From assembly GCA_028279515.1 (NCBI GenBank), contig JANQNQ010000004.1, forward strand, positions 372,001-436,000: a stretch of 64,000 nucleotides of DNA, written 5' to 3'. Made by a program: the position numbers and the translations under genes. A model generated the notes under the pieces. The model searched no databases. It had not been told where the DNA came from and saw nothing but the letters and a program-made list of their open reading frames with translations. Numbering within the stretch: the stretch's first letter is position 1; every line of letters starts with the position of its first letter. Of the stretch, positions 53,352 through 62,276 are shown one piece after another. This stretch comes from Flavobacteriaceae bacterium. GTDB lineage: Bacteria; Bacteroidota; Bacteroidia; Flavobacteriales; Flavobacteriaceae.

Positions 53352-53972
53352 TTAGACAATGCTAAAGATAGCTACAGCGTAGATGTAAATACGAACAATA
53401 CGCAATAACCCAAAAAGTAGAAAGCTTTTAAACGAGTACTTAATAACTCCAGCAGCCATGCTTGTCATAGAGAAGGGGATAGGCAACATTGCACCAACAA
53501 CCACTAAGAATCCTCCCCATTTGCGCATATTTTTGATATGCTTGGCCATTTTGTTCTCGATATATTCTTTAGCAGAACGCGTCTGGGTAAGTGCTTTTCC
53601 AATAAAGTAAGAAACCACACCGCCCAAATAAGATAGTATTGCTAAAAGTGAAAGATAAAGTATAGGCTTTGCCGTCTTTTCAGACCAAGCGATAAAAATC
53701 TCTGGCGGAATAAGCCCTAAAACAGATTCCGAAGCAAAAAACACCGATAAAATGCCTAAATTTGAAAAGGTTTCGGTGACGTTTGTCAACAACGTATTTA
53801 GGTCAATTACAAAGTAATGAATCCCTAACAAAACTGCTACAAAAATGACCACCGGAAGCACGGCCTTTTTTAGGCTGTTTCCAATGAACGAATAAAAACC
53901 AGTATAGCTATAATACTGATGTAATAATTGTAAACGTGACTTTTTAGTCGAAGGGGATGCATTATGTTTCAT
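53352..53972 (-). CDS. VTT/DedA-like (SNARE-associated) membrane protein
   Basis: 206 residues with about five hydrophobic segments. LGLIPPEIFIAWSEK and KWGGFLVVVGAMLPIPFSMTSM match the VTT domain, with re-entrant helices and a Pro/Phe-rich motif. It is shorter than typical DedA. The family is implicated in membrane lipid scrambling and proton-linked lipid transport. Confidence 0.8.
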   Translation of the reverse strand: MKHNASPSTKKSRLQLLHQYYSYTGFYSFIGNSLKKAVLPVVIFVAVLLGIHYFVIDLNTLLTNVTETFSNLGILSVFFASESVLGLIPPEIFIAWSEKTAKPILYLSLLAILSYLGGVVSYFIGKALTQTRSAKEYIENKMAKHIKNMRKWGGFLVVVGAMLPIPFSMTSMAAGVIKYSFKSFLLFGLLRIVRIYIYAVAIFSIV

Positions 53973-54127
53973 TCTCGATCTTTATTGGGGGTAGCGAAAC
54001 TAGGGTTTATGATTGAAACAGACAATAATTTGTTGTTAATTAACTGATAAATGTTGTCAACAACTTGTTGATAGTCCGACACTTTAATGAAGCGAGAAGA
54101 AAAAATAACCTAAAATTGAAGAAAATA

Positions 54128-54592
54128 ATGACCACGTATACGTTCAAGGATTTCGCAGAATTTAAGACCATGAAAGGCGAAGAGCTCTCTCCGACACCTT
54201 ATATTGAGGTAACTCAGGAGATGATCAATGCCTTTGCACAGGGAACCCAGGACGATCAGTGGATCCATACCGACCCTGAGATGGCTGCCAAGCATTCACC
54301 TTTCAAAAAGACCATTGCCCATGGATTCATGTCACTTTCACTTATACCAAAAATGCTCAACGACCTCATTAAGGTGCAAAGTATGAAGATGGGCGTCAAC
54401 TATGGACTCAACAATGTACGACTTCCACATCCAGTGGTCGTAGGAAGTCGAGTCAGACTTTTGACCAAGGTAATTGATGTAGAAGATTTTAGGGGGAATG
54501 GTTACAAAGTCACTTGGCACTGTACCGTTGAAATTGAGAATGAATCCAAGCCTGCATGCGTTGCAGAATTTATATCTTTGGTGTTTGAATGA
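54128..54592 (+). CDS. MaoC-type (R)-specific enoyl-CoA hydratase
   Basis: 154 residues from the ATG at 54128. The hydratase-2 motif is clear: DDQWIHTDPEMAAKHSPFKK with the Asp/His dyad, followed by TIAHGFMSLSL. VRLPHPVVVGSRVRLL matches the C-terminal half. It hydrates 2-enoyl-CoA or ACP. An upstream in-frame extension to 54065 is not family-like. Its stop lies 19 bases before the next gene. Confidence 0.92.
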   Translation: MTTYTFKDFAEFKTMKGEELSPTPYIEVTQEMINAFAQGTQDDQWIHTDPEMAAKHSPFKKTIAHGFMSLSLIPKMLNDLIKVQSMKMGVNYGLNNVRLPHPVVVGSRVRLLTKVIDVEDFRGNGYKVTWHCTVEIENESKPACVAEFISLVFE

Positions 54593-54611
54593 CCCATCTT
54601 AATTTCAATCT

Positions 54612-55583
54612 ATGCAAAATACACCTCCGTTTATTGATAGGCTCTCCCTTCCGGCAGTAGCCGCACCCATGTTTTTGATCTCCGGACCTAAAATGGTCAT
54701 CGAATGCTGCAAGAACGGCATCGTCGGAACATTCCCAGCGCTCAACCAACGCACAAGCGAAGGTTTTGAAGAATGGCTGATCGAGATCAAAGAGGCATTG
54801 GCCACCTTTGAAGCAGAAACTGGTAAGAAACCAGCGCCTTTTGGTGTCAATCTCATTGTTCACCATTCGAATCCAAGAGTGGAGGCCGACCTTAAATTGT
54901 GCGTAAAGCATCAAGTTCCGTTGATCATCACTTCGTTAGGTGCAGTTTCTGAATTGGTCGATGCTGTGCACAGTTACGGCGGACTCGTCTATCATGACAT
55001 CATCAAAAAACGTCATGCCGAAAAAGCGGCAGAAGCAGGTGTCGACGGACTCATTTTGGTGTCAGCAGGGGCTGGCGGACACGCTGGAACCATCAATCCA
55101 ATGTCATTGGTATCTGAGATTCGAAGCTTCTTTAAAAAGACGCTACTGCTTTCAGGATGCATTAGTACCGGTAGAGATATTGCATCAGCCATGCAAATGG
55201 GGGCAGACCTTGCTTATATGGGAACCCGTTTTATTAATGTAGAAGAAAGCAAAGCAAATGATGAATACAGGCAGATGATCATTGATGCAGGTGCAAGTGA
55301 TATCGTCTATACAGCAGCGATCTCTGGCGTAGCGGCCAACTTTTTAGGCGCAAGCTTACAAGCCATGGGCATCACCGAAGAACAATTGAAGGCCACTGCC
55401 AAAGTTGACTTCGGAAAAGAACTAAACACAGAAGCCAAGGCATGGAAGACCATCTGGTCTGCTGGACAAGGTGTTACGAGCATTCATGATGTTCAACCCG
55501 TTTCTCAGTTAGTTAAGACATTAAAGGAAGAATTCAAAGAAGCTATCGAAGACCAAAAGAAAGTCCTAGAGCAATTCTCATAA
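54612..55583 (+). CDS. nitronate monooxygenase family flavoprotein
   Basis: 323 residues. FMN-dependent TIM barrel: VAAPMFLISGPKMVIECCKNG, FGVNLIVHHSNP, IITSLGAV, VSAGAGGHAGTIN (FMN phosphate loop), LSGCISTGRDIASAMQMGADLAYMGTRF. Relatives oxidise nitronates; the family also holds enoyl-ACP reductases (FabK), so the MaoC neighbour makes a lipid role possible. The stop overlaps the convergent gene by 6 bases. Confidence 0.86.
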   Translation: MQNTPPFIDRLSLPAVAAPMFLISGPKMVIECCKNGIVGTFPALNQRTSEGFEEWLIEIKEALATFEAETGKKPAPFGVNLIVHHSNPRVEADLKLCVKHQVPLIITSLGAVSELVDAVHSYGGLVYHDIIKKRHAEKAAEAGVDGLILVSAGAGGHAGTINPMSLVSEIRSFFKKTLLLSGCISTGRDIASAMQMGADLAYMGTRFINVEESKANDEYRQMIIDAGASDIVYTAAISGVAANFLGASLQAMGITEEQLKATAKVDFGKELNTEAKAWKTIWSAGQGVTSIHDVQPVSQLVKTLKEEFKEAIEDQKKVLEQFS

Positions 55584-55865
55584 CGCTTTAGACTCCTTCA
55601 GATACTTTCTGTCGACATAAAATGTACCAAATGGGATGACCGAAGCGGCCAAAATAAATAGGAAGTTTCTGTTGTCCCATTTTTTTTCAGGTCGAAGCAA
55701 AAGGGCAAAGGCCACATAAGCTACAAACAAGATTCCATGGGGCATTCCCAGTGTTTTTACAAGGATGTCATTTCCACCCAAATATTTTAAAGGTACCGCA
55801 ACAAATAATAGGAGAATATAGGACAGTCCTTCTAAAAGACTGATCCAACGAAAAGTCAATGTCAT
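55578..55865 (-). CDS. DUF3817 membrane protein
   Basis: 95 residues from the ATG at 55865. Three membrane helices with the family motif SLLEGLSYILLLFVAVPLKY and MPHGILFVAY. A -7 TAAATTTG element at 55890-55883 (minus strand) supports this start 18 bases downstream; a longer frame to 55913 would begin upstream of it. Function unknown. Confidence 0.87.
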   Translation of the reverse strand: MTLTFRWISLLEGLSYILLLFVAVPLKYLGGNDILVKTLGMPHGILFVAYVAFALLLRPEKKWDNRNFLFILAASVIPFGTFYVDRKYLKESKAL

Positions 55866-55882
55866 ACATTCAAATTTGAGTG

Positions 55883-55890
55883 CAAATTTA
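55883..55890 (-). promoter_or_regulatory. -7 element for the DUF3817 gene
   Basis: TAAATTTG on the minus strand fits TAnnTTTG and sits 18 bases before the ATG. No -33 was found. Confidence 0.4.
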
Positions 55891-56008
55891 CAGAAAATCT
55901 CACAGCTGACCACCTAAAGACCACTATTGTTTATTATGACGCAAATACCTGTATTACAGAAGGGTGTATTTGATTTTTGTATATTTAACAATAACTAAAT
56001 AACCTTTC

Positions 56009-57487
56009 ATGAAACGACAAAGACTCCCAAGACTTGTTGCCCTATTTCTTTTGCTCATATTTTTCAGTTGCCAGAAAGGCAATCCAAGCATCGACGGTCA
56101 TATCGATGAGTTGGGTTACGATATGGGTTTGATTTTAAATGCGCTTCCGTTGGAAGAGATGGATACCGAACGAAAACAAACGGGCACCAACACAAAATCC
56201 AATAAGAAAAGTGGCAAAGAGATTACCTGTGTCACTAAGATGTACAACCTAAAGAAAAACTTTGAAGACGTAGCCATTTTACGCCCGACAAGCGGTATCA
56301 TTTGGCCCGGAGCTTTGGTAAAAGTAAACAAGGCGTTGCTCGATGGTTTACCAGAACCGATTACTTTGACACCCGCATCAGTATCGTTACGATTGGATTT
56401 GCCGGGTATTGGCAAAAAAGGAACCATAGATGTAGATGAACCCTCCCACGGAACCGTACAGACGGGTATTGATGAAGCGCTCGATTGGTGGAACGATAAC
56501 GCCTATCAAGACGGTTACGTCAACGCCTCCAATTCTTCGTACAAGGTAGCTACGTCGTATTCTTCTCAACAATTGGCAATGGACCTTGGACTCAACGTTG
56601 CATGGGCAAAAGGAGATGTGGCAACCCACTTTAGTTATAACAAAGACACAGAGCGCAGCATGGCCATGATGGTCTTTAAACAAGTTTTTTATACGATTAC
56701 TGCAGAAGCGCCGAAAAGACCTTCTAACATGTTTGATTCTGCTGTTACGGTCGAAGAACTCTCAAAGAGTATGGACAGTATTTCACCTCCTGGATATGTG
56801 CAGTCGGTCTCCTATGGGCGAATCATTATGTTTAAGATGGAAGCTGCCAAAGAACAGACCGATGCAGAGATGGAAGGCGCCTTTAATTATGCCACCGGAG
56901 TGTCTCAGGTTTCAGGTGATTTAGAAGCGAAATACAAGAGTATTTTGGCAAGCTCAAGCATGTCGGTCATCACCATTGGCGGAAATGCCGAAGCTGCAGC
57001 CGAAGGAGTTAGCGCCAAGAATTACGGGGATCTTCAAAAGATCATTAAAGGAAAGAATGCCGTGTATAGTAAAGAAAACCCTGGAGTTCCGATTGCTTAT
57101 ACGGTACGGTTCTTAAAGGATAACAGCATTGCCAAAATGGGCTTCACCACCGATTACAGTCGCACTACGTGTACCGAAAAACTAATACCGGGCGCCACGG
57201 TTTCTGTATTCAACGAGGCCGCCTATGGAGCAAAGCTTAAAGTACGATATACCGATAAAAGCGGAAAAAGGAAGACAAAGGAGAAAAAGTATTTTCTGGT
57301 GGGGTACACAGCAAAGTTAAGTGTACCTGCTGGTGCCTACAACATTGAGGTAGATGTAGATTACAAGAATACCCCTGCTACATGGAAAGATCATTTCACC
57401 AAGAAGTTTGCGTATCCTAGAGACGCTTGCTATCGTGTTTGGGGCACAGCCTTTAAACCAAAATCTGAAAGTATTAGATGTAAATAA
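56009..57487 (+). CDS. cholesterol-dependent cytolysin-like (thiol-activated cytolysin family) lipoprotein
   Basis: 492 residues. Lipoprotein signal LLLIFFSCQKGN with Cys at about residue 21. The CDC core is readable: PGALVKVNKALLDGLPEPI near 105-125, SQQLAMDLGLNVAWAK, FKQVFYTITAEAP, then PPGYVQSVSYGRIIMFKMEA near 265-285, matching the CDC domains 1 and 3. The undecapeptide of classical CDCs (Trp-rich, ECTGLAWEWWR in pneumolysin-like toxins) is absent; the C-terminal ~110 residues have RTTCTEKL, SVPAGAYNIEVDVDY and DACYRVWGTAF, a shorter substitute for domain 4. This resembles CDC-like proteins of Bacteroidota. Its target is unknown. Confidence 0.82.
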   Translation: MKRQRLPRLVALFLLLIFFSCQKGNPSIDGHIDELGYDMGLILNALPLEEMDTERKQTGTNTKSNKKSGKEITCVTKMYNLKKNFEDVAILRPTSGIIWPGALVKVNKALLDGLPEPITLTPASVSLRLDLPGIGKKGTIDVDEPSHGTVQTGIDEALDWWNDNAYQDGYVNASNSSYKVATSYSSQQLAMDLGLNVAWAKGDVATHFSYNKDTERSMAMMVFKQVFYTITAEAPKRPSNMFDSAVTVEELSKSMDSISPPGYVQSVSYGRIIMFKMEAAKEQTDAEMEGAFNYATGVSQVSGDLEAKYKSILASSSMSVITIGGNAEAAAEGVSAKNYGDLQKIIKGKNAVYSKENPGVPIAYTVRFLKDNSIAKMGFTTDYSRTTCTEKLIPGATVSVFNEAAYGAKLKVRYTDKSGKRKTKEKKYFLVGYTAKLSVPAGAYNIEVDVDYKNTPATWKDHFTKKFAYPRDACYRVWGTAFKPKSESIRCK

Positions 57488-57490
57488 CAG

Positions 57491-57520
57491 AAAAGGCGCG
57501 ATGAGCGCCTTTTGTTTTTT
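57491..57520. terminator. Rho-independent terminator
   Basis: AAAAGGCGC / GCGCCTTTT (57491-57499, 57505-57513), loop GATGA, and further T. It lies between the cytolysin-like gene and the convergent dipeptidase. Confidence 0.92.
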
Positions 57521-58814
57521 ATGGTTGTTGCTGAAGCCGTTTCGCTACGGCTTCGACTTCATCTAAAACCCTTAGCAGGTTACCACTCCAGAGTTGTTCG
57601 ATTTCATCTTCGGTATACCCACGCTTTACCAATTCATGTGTGACGTTAAAGGTCTCGGAAGCATCGCTCCAGCCATCGATACCACCGCCTCCATCAAAAT
57701 CAGAACTGATGCCCACATGGTCAATGCCGATCTTCTTTACCAAATAGTCGACATGGTCTACAAAATCACCAACATCAACAGCAGGAGGGAGGTCTTTCAT
57801 TTTTTTGACCTTGGCATTCTTTATAGGAACCATCTTAACGTAAGCTTCATAATATTGTTCGCGGTCAGCAGCACTCAATGCTCTCACTTCTTTGCGTTCT
57901 AGCCAAGTTACGCCCATGGAATCCATGACTCGCTTTGCCACTTCGTTCTCAACCTTGGATCGTGCGTCGTTTTTCTCGGTATTCAGGTATGCTTTGAAAG
58001 CCACTGTTTGGACCACGCCACCATTTTCTTTGATCCACTCCAATTGCTCGTCATCCAAGTTTCGGCTGTGATCACAGAGCGCTCTAGCTGATGAATGGGA
58101 AGCGATTATTGGCGCCTTCGAAATCTGTATCATCTGTTTGATGGCTTCTTTTGAAGGGTGCGAAATATCGATCATCATTCCCAGGCGGTTCATCTCTTTG
58201 ATGACTTCTTTTCCAAGCTCACTGAGTCCGTTGTGTAACCAAATACCATCGGCTTCTCCGGTATTGGAATCGCTCAATTGACTATGACCGTTATGGGCGA
58301 GTGACATATACCTTCCGCCTAAATCATAAAACTTCTTCACGTTGGCAATGTCCATCCCTACGGGATACCCATTTTCAATACCGATCATGGCAACCTTCTT
58401 GCCCGTGGCTTGAATAGCCCTCACTTCATCACTTGTGGTAGCCAATTGAATTCTGTCAGGCGCAATTTCAGTACACAACTTACGAATGGCAGTAAACTTG
58501 GCCATGGCATTGTCATAGGCCTTGGCATATCCCGCAGTGTTTAACGAATCCTGCCCTGTGTAAACAATGAACCAAGCTACATCAAGTCCGCCAGCTTCCA
58601 TCTTTGGGAGTGTCACTTGCGTATTCAAGTCCTGTGAGTAGTTTAACGAATCCGTAAAGTTTTTGACATTAATATCGCAATGGGTGTCTAGGGTAATGAC
58701 ACGTTCATGAATCTCTTTGGCACGCTGCTCTTGCGCTTCGGCAGGAGAAACGGTCTCATTTTTACAGGAACTTGCCATTAAGACAATACATAAAAAAGGA
58801 AGTATAGTTTTCAT
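57519..58814 (-). CDS. M19 membrane dipeptidase, lipoprotein
   Basis: 431 residues. Lipoprotein signal VLMASSCKNE. Renal-dipeptidase motifs: TLDTHCDIN (zinc His/Asp), GIENGYPVG (bridging Glu), SLAHNGHSQL, IDISHPSKEAI (zinc His), ASHSSARALCDHSRNLDDEQ (zinc His and substrate Arg), and GISSDFDGGGG (Asp). It cleaves dipeptides including D-amino acid types, in the periplasm. A convergent terminator follows. Confidence 0.93.
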   Translation of the reverse strand: MKTILPFLCIVLMASSCKNETVSPAEAQEQRAKEIHERVITLDTHCDINVKNFTDSLNYSQDLNTQVTLPKMEAGGLDVAWFIVYTGQDSLNTAGYAKAYDNAMAKFTAIRKLCTEIAPDRIQLATTSDEVRAIQATGKKVAMIGIENGYPVGMDIANVKKFYDLGGRYMSLAHNGHSQLSDSNTGEADGIWLHNGLSELGKEVIKEMNRLGMMIDISHPSKEAIKQMIQISKAPIIASHSSARALCDHSRNLDDEQLEWIKENGGVVQTVAFKAYLNTEKNDARSKVENEVAKRVMDSMGVTWLERKEVRALSAADREQYYEAYVKMVPIKNAKVKKMKDLPPAVDVGDFVDHVDYLVKKIGIDHVGISSDFDGGGGIDGWSDASETFNVTHELVKRGYTEDEIEQLWSGNLLRVLDEVEAVAKRLQQQP

Positions 58815-58877
58815 TTTGTTGGTTTTAGCTATTTACGAAGCTACAAATAACCAACTGAAAAACACAGGTGTACCTTT

Positions 58878-59045
58878 TTAATACCCAAAGTTGATGGTTT
58901 GCCAGGTCGAATTCTTAATGACGGCTACCACTAAGTATAAGGCCAAAAGCAACACTGAAAAAAATAAGGAAATAACGACGGCCTTTCCCAGCTTCGGAAG
59001 CTGTCCTGCCGCACTGTTCTTGAAAATTTCTAAAAATATACTCAT
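58878..59045 (-). CDS. 55-residue single-TM membrane protein
   Basis: Read on the minus strand: starts MSIFLEIFKNSAAGQLPKLG, has one strongly hydrophobic helix (about 21-43, AVVISLFFSVLLLALYLVV) and ends VIKNSTWQTINFGY. Codon use looks like its neighbours and no overlap exists. It sits between the P450 gene and the dipeptidase gene, 63 bases upstream of the latter on the same strand. Too short to guess a function; candidates are a regulatory or assembly peptide. Confidence 0.65.
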   Translation of the reverse strand: MSIFLEIFKNSAAGQLPKLGKAVVISLFFSVLLLALYLVVAVIKNSTWQTINFGY

Positions 59046-59167
59046 CACACACAAATTTTAAATTAAACATTGCTGTGATTTTCTGGGTGGTATTAATAAG
59101 ACTTGCGTATTATTAAAAGGTTTACCAATAAAATGTTAAAATGCTTTATGTCAATTTTTTATAACAC

Positions 59168-60901
59168 TCAAATGCTCTTGAAACGAACCTTGAGGTTGTC
59201 TGGATGCATTGAAAAGGCGAATACTTCTTTTACATCATTTGGATTTACAGTGAGCTCTAAGTCAAAATTCTTGCAGATCATCGAGAGCGCCATGACCATT
59301 TCATGTACGGCCAAGTTCTTTCCAGGACAATAACGCGGACCACCACCAAAGGCCATGATCGATTCTGGTTTGTGGTTGGCATGCGCCGGACATTCACTTT
59401 TGAGCCATCGTTCGGGGAAGAACGTATTTGGGTCGAAGAAATGAGCCTCATGTGTTTGCGCCACTTTTGTTTGCATGATCATTGATGACCCTTTCTTGAA
59501 AAGAAAACCATTGACTTCAGTGTCCTCCAATGCATCATAGAACATGAGCGGGGCCACCGGCTTGATTCGGATCGCTTCATTGGCAACGGCTTCGGTATAT
59601 TTTAGTGCGGACATCTCTTGATAAGAGGAAGGGTACTTTTGGTCACGGTAGGTGTGATTCGCTTCTTGCCTTACACGTGCTACCATATGCGGGTTTTGAG
59701 CCAAATAGAATAGGGCCCAAGAGATCGAGTTTGAAGTCGTATCCTCACCAGCCAGAAGAATAGAGAACACATTACTATAGACTTCTTTATCTGAGAAATT
59801 GCCTTCGTTCTCTTGTTCTACCAACAATGCTTCTAGAAAATTACTAGGGTTTTCTTTGAGTTCAGGATTGTCAGCCAAGCGTTTTTTGGCTTTGTCTATA
59901 AAGCTGTGTACGGTATTTTCAATGGCTGTCACCGCTTGATCGAATTCTTTGTCCTTTTTAGATCGAATAAAACGCCAGGTGGGAATCGGTGCTCCGAAGC
60001 GACGATTGATCATCGGAAAGATCTTCTCGAGATGGTTCTGAATGACATCACCTTCCTTATTCAAGGTGTTCATGGGATATCCGAAGGCCATTTCGGTGGT
60101 AATGTCAACAGTATAACGCATCATGTCTTTCAGCACATCCACTTCGGTGTTTTGCTTCGCACTTTCGTTGAGCTTTTCATACAACCGCCCCGTAGTCTTC
60201 GCGATGATAGGAAAGAAACCTTTAACACGTCGCAGGTTTAGAGCTTCAGAAGTGAGTTTACGATGGCGCTTCCAGACATCGCCTTCAGCATTAAAGACAC
60301 CTTTGATGCCTATTTCGCTGATTACTTCGTCGATCTTGGTAAACCTTCTAAACGCTTCCGGTCGATTTTTGAGGATGCTCTTGTTCATTTCAGGGTCGGC
60401 AGATACCACGAATTTCTTTCCGGCCATATTCAACTTAAACAGTGGGCCACATTCTTCTACCCATCGCTCGATGATCTGGTGTTTGTTTTCCGCCTTAAAC
60501 TGTGGCACATGTCCGAGTATAAAACTTCCTTTAGGAGAGGGTAGGTCTCTGATAGTCTTTACTTTGGTCGCAGTACCTGACTGTTGGTCTTGTAACAATG
60601 ATGCTTCCTCTAAAAAAACAAAACCTTCTTTCTCTTTGATGCTATAGGATTGCAAACATTTTTTGTGTTGATCGTTCATACCGCTATCGCAGGCAAATTC
60701 CCAGCGGTGTAGCGGACAAACGATACGGCCGTTTTCGATATGTCCTTCTGCCAACGGTGCACCTTCATGCGGGCATTTGCCCTGATAGGCTTTGACGGTT
60801 CCGTTGTATTCGAAGAGAATGATCTTTTGGTCATTGACCACAACTTGGGTAAGTGTATCTTCTTTGATCGCAGAGCGTTCGATCAGTTTTAGGAGCGCCA
60901 T
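59168..60901 (-). CDS. Rieske domain-cytochrome P450 fusion
   Basis: 577 residues. Residues 1-105 are a Rieske [2Fe-2S] domain: ligands Cys43/His45 in GKCPHEGAPL and Cys62/His65 in VCPLHRWEF. Residues about 120-577 are a cytochrome P450: I-helix LLAGEDTTSNS, ExxR motif NEAIRIKP, and heme loop FGGGPRYCPGK with thiolate Cys525. No signal peptide. The fused Rieske centre could pass electrons directly to the heme, in place of a separate ferredoxin; no reductase domain is present, so a partner is still needed. Substrate unknown. Confidence 0.92.
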   Translation of the reverse strand: MALLKLIERSAIKEDTLTQVVVNDQKIILFEYNGTVKAYQGKCPHEGAPLAEGHIENGRIVCPLHRWEFACDSGMNDQHKKCLQSYSIKEKEGFVFLEEASLLQDQQSGTATKVKTIRDLPSPKGSFILGHVPQFKAENKHQIIERWVEECGPLFKLNMAGKKFVVSADPEMNKSILKNRPEAFRRFTKIDEVISEIGIKGVFNAEGDVWKRHRKLTSEALNLRRVKGFFPIIAKTTGRLYEKLNESAKQNTEVDVLKDMMRYTVDITTEMAFGYPMNTLNKEGDVIQNHLEKIFPMINRRFGAPIPTWRFIRSKKDKEFDQAVTAIENTVHSFIDKAKKRLADNPELKENPSNFLEALLVEQENEGNFSDKEVYSNVFSILLAGEDTTSNSISWALFYLAQNPHMVARVRQEANHTYRDQKYPSSYQEMSALKYTEAVANEAIRIKPVAPLMFYDALEDTEVNGFLFKKGSSMIMQTKVAQTHEAHFFDPNTFFPERWLKSECPAHANHKPESIMAFGGGPRYCPGKNLAVHEMVMALSMICKNFDLELTVNPNDVKEVFAFSMHPDNLKVRFKSI

Positions 60902-60991
60902 AGATGAGGGTAGGGTTAGTTTTCAGGTAAAGTTATAAAATGATTTGGTATGAAAGTATAATTGAACAAAGTCTTTCATAACAAATTGTGG

Positions 60992-60999
60992 TACTTTTG
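60992..60999 (+). promoter_or_regulatory. -7 element of the RlmI-like gene promoter
   Basis: TACTTTTG fits TAnnTTTG. Transcription would begin near 61006, which lies past the ATG at 61004 but before the ATG at 61031. This was used to choose the later start. Confidence 0.5.
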
Positions 61000-61030
61000 A
61001 CCCATGAACTTCAATGTTGAATTACCAGAG

Positions 61031-62224
61031 ATGGCTGTCCAAAGGATAGCTGTAAAACTGACTCCGAAAGCAGAACGTGCCGTGAAATCGAGGCATCCTT
61101 GGATCTTTGATAAAGGCATCAAAAAGCAGAGCATTGAAGGAAAATCAGGAGATTTGGCCATCATTTTCGACAGTAAGAAGAACAATATGCTAGCCATCGG
61201 ACTCTTTGATCCTGATTCACCAATACGCATCAAGATCATTCAATTTTTCAAGGGAGCGAAGGTTGACGCAGAATTCTTTAAACAACGAATTGAAGAAGCT
61301 TATAATCTAAGAGTGCCACTTCTTAGAACAAAGACAAATAGTTATCGCCTGTTATATGGTGAAAACGATGGCTTCCCGGGGCTTATTGTAGACGTTTATG
61401 ACCATGTTATTGTGGTAAAGCTATACTCGGCCATTTGGTTTCCGTATTTAAAAGAGATTCTTCCTACCCTGATCGAGGTAACAAAGTGTGACACGATGGT
61501 ATACAGACAGAGCCGTGTATTAGCTAGAAACTCTAATGAATCTGGATTTACGGACGGCCAGGTTTTGCTTGGGGAACTGACCGATGAAGTGGTTCCGTTT
61601 AATGAACATGGTGTGCAATTCTCGGCGAATGTCATTCGAGGCCATAAGACGGGTTATTTCTTGGATCATCGCCATAACCGAAAACGAGTAGGGGAGCTGG
61701 CCAAGGGAAAATCTGTACTGGATGTTTTTAGCTATGCAGGGGGCTTTTCTGTGCACGCACTGGTTGGCGGAGCCAAAAGGGTCACAAGCTTAGATATAAG
61801 CAAACAGGCGTTAGAGGTTGCGGCCTACAATGCTTCCTTGAATACACACAAAGGAACTCATGAAACCATGTGTGTCGATGCCTTTGAAGGACTACAAGAA
61901 TTGATCAAGAACAAGCAACGATTTGATATTGTAGTGATCGACCCGCCGTCTTTTGCAAAGCAGGCTTCTGAGATCGAAGGCGCTAAAAACAGTTATAAAC
62001 GGCTAACGCGGTTAGGCATGCAATTGGTCAAGAAAGGAGGACTTTTGGTAATGGCCTCGTGCTCTTCGCGAGTACTTGCTGAAGAATTTTTTGATATCGT
62101 TGAATCCCAACTCCTACAACACGGAAAGTCTGTGGATTGTGAAGCAAAAACATATCACGACATCGATCATCCCATCAGTTTTCCTGAAGGGGCGTATTTG
62201 AAGTGTGGCTATTACAGACTCTAA
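61031..62224 (+). CDS. RlmI-like rRNA (cytosine-C5) methyltransferase
   Basis: 397 residues from ATG 61031 (406 from 61004, which the promoter argues against). An N-terminal PUA-like domain (KAERAVKSRHPWIFDKGI) is followed by a central domain (NSYRLLYGENDGFPGLIVDVYD) and a class I methyltransferase with HRHNRKRVGELAKGKSVLDV, FSYAGGFSVHA, DISKQAL and DIVVIDPPSFAK (catalytic-loop DPPSF). This is the RlmI/RlmK-like layout, which methylates 23S rRNA. A strong terminator follows. Confidence 0.88.
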   Translation: MAVQRIAVKLTPKAERAVKSRHPWIFDKGIKKQSIEGKSGDLAIIFDSKKNNMLAIGLFDPDSPIRIKIIQFFKGAKVDAEFFKQRIEEAYNLRVPLLRTKTNSYRLLYGENDGFPGLIVDVYDHVIVVKLYSAIWFPYLKEILPTLIEVTKCDTMVYRQSRVLARNSNESGFTDGQVLLGELTDEVVPFNEHGVQFSANVIRGHKTGYFLDHRHNRKRVGELAKGKSVLDVFSYAGGFSVHALVGGAKRVTSLDISKQALEVAAYNASLNTHKGTHETMCVDAFEGLQELIKNKQRFDIVVIDPPSFAKQASEIEGAKNSYKRLTRLGMQLVKKGGLLVMASCSSRVLAEEFFDIVESQLLQHGKSVDCEAKTYHDIDHPISFPEGAYLKCGYYRL

Positions 62225-62229
62225 ATAAA

Positions 62230-62260
62230 AAAAGCCCGGTAGACCACCGGGCTTTTGTTT
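62230..62260. terminator. Rho-independent terminator
   Basis: AAAAGCCCGGT / ACCGGGCTTTT (62230-62240, 62246-62256), loop AGACC, with T run. It lies between the methyltransferase and the convergent gene ending at 62277. Confidence 0.93.
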
Positions 62261-62276
62261 TATATGTTGTTACTTG

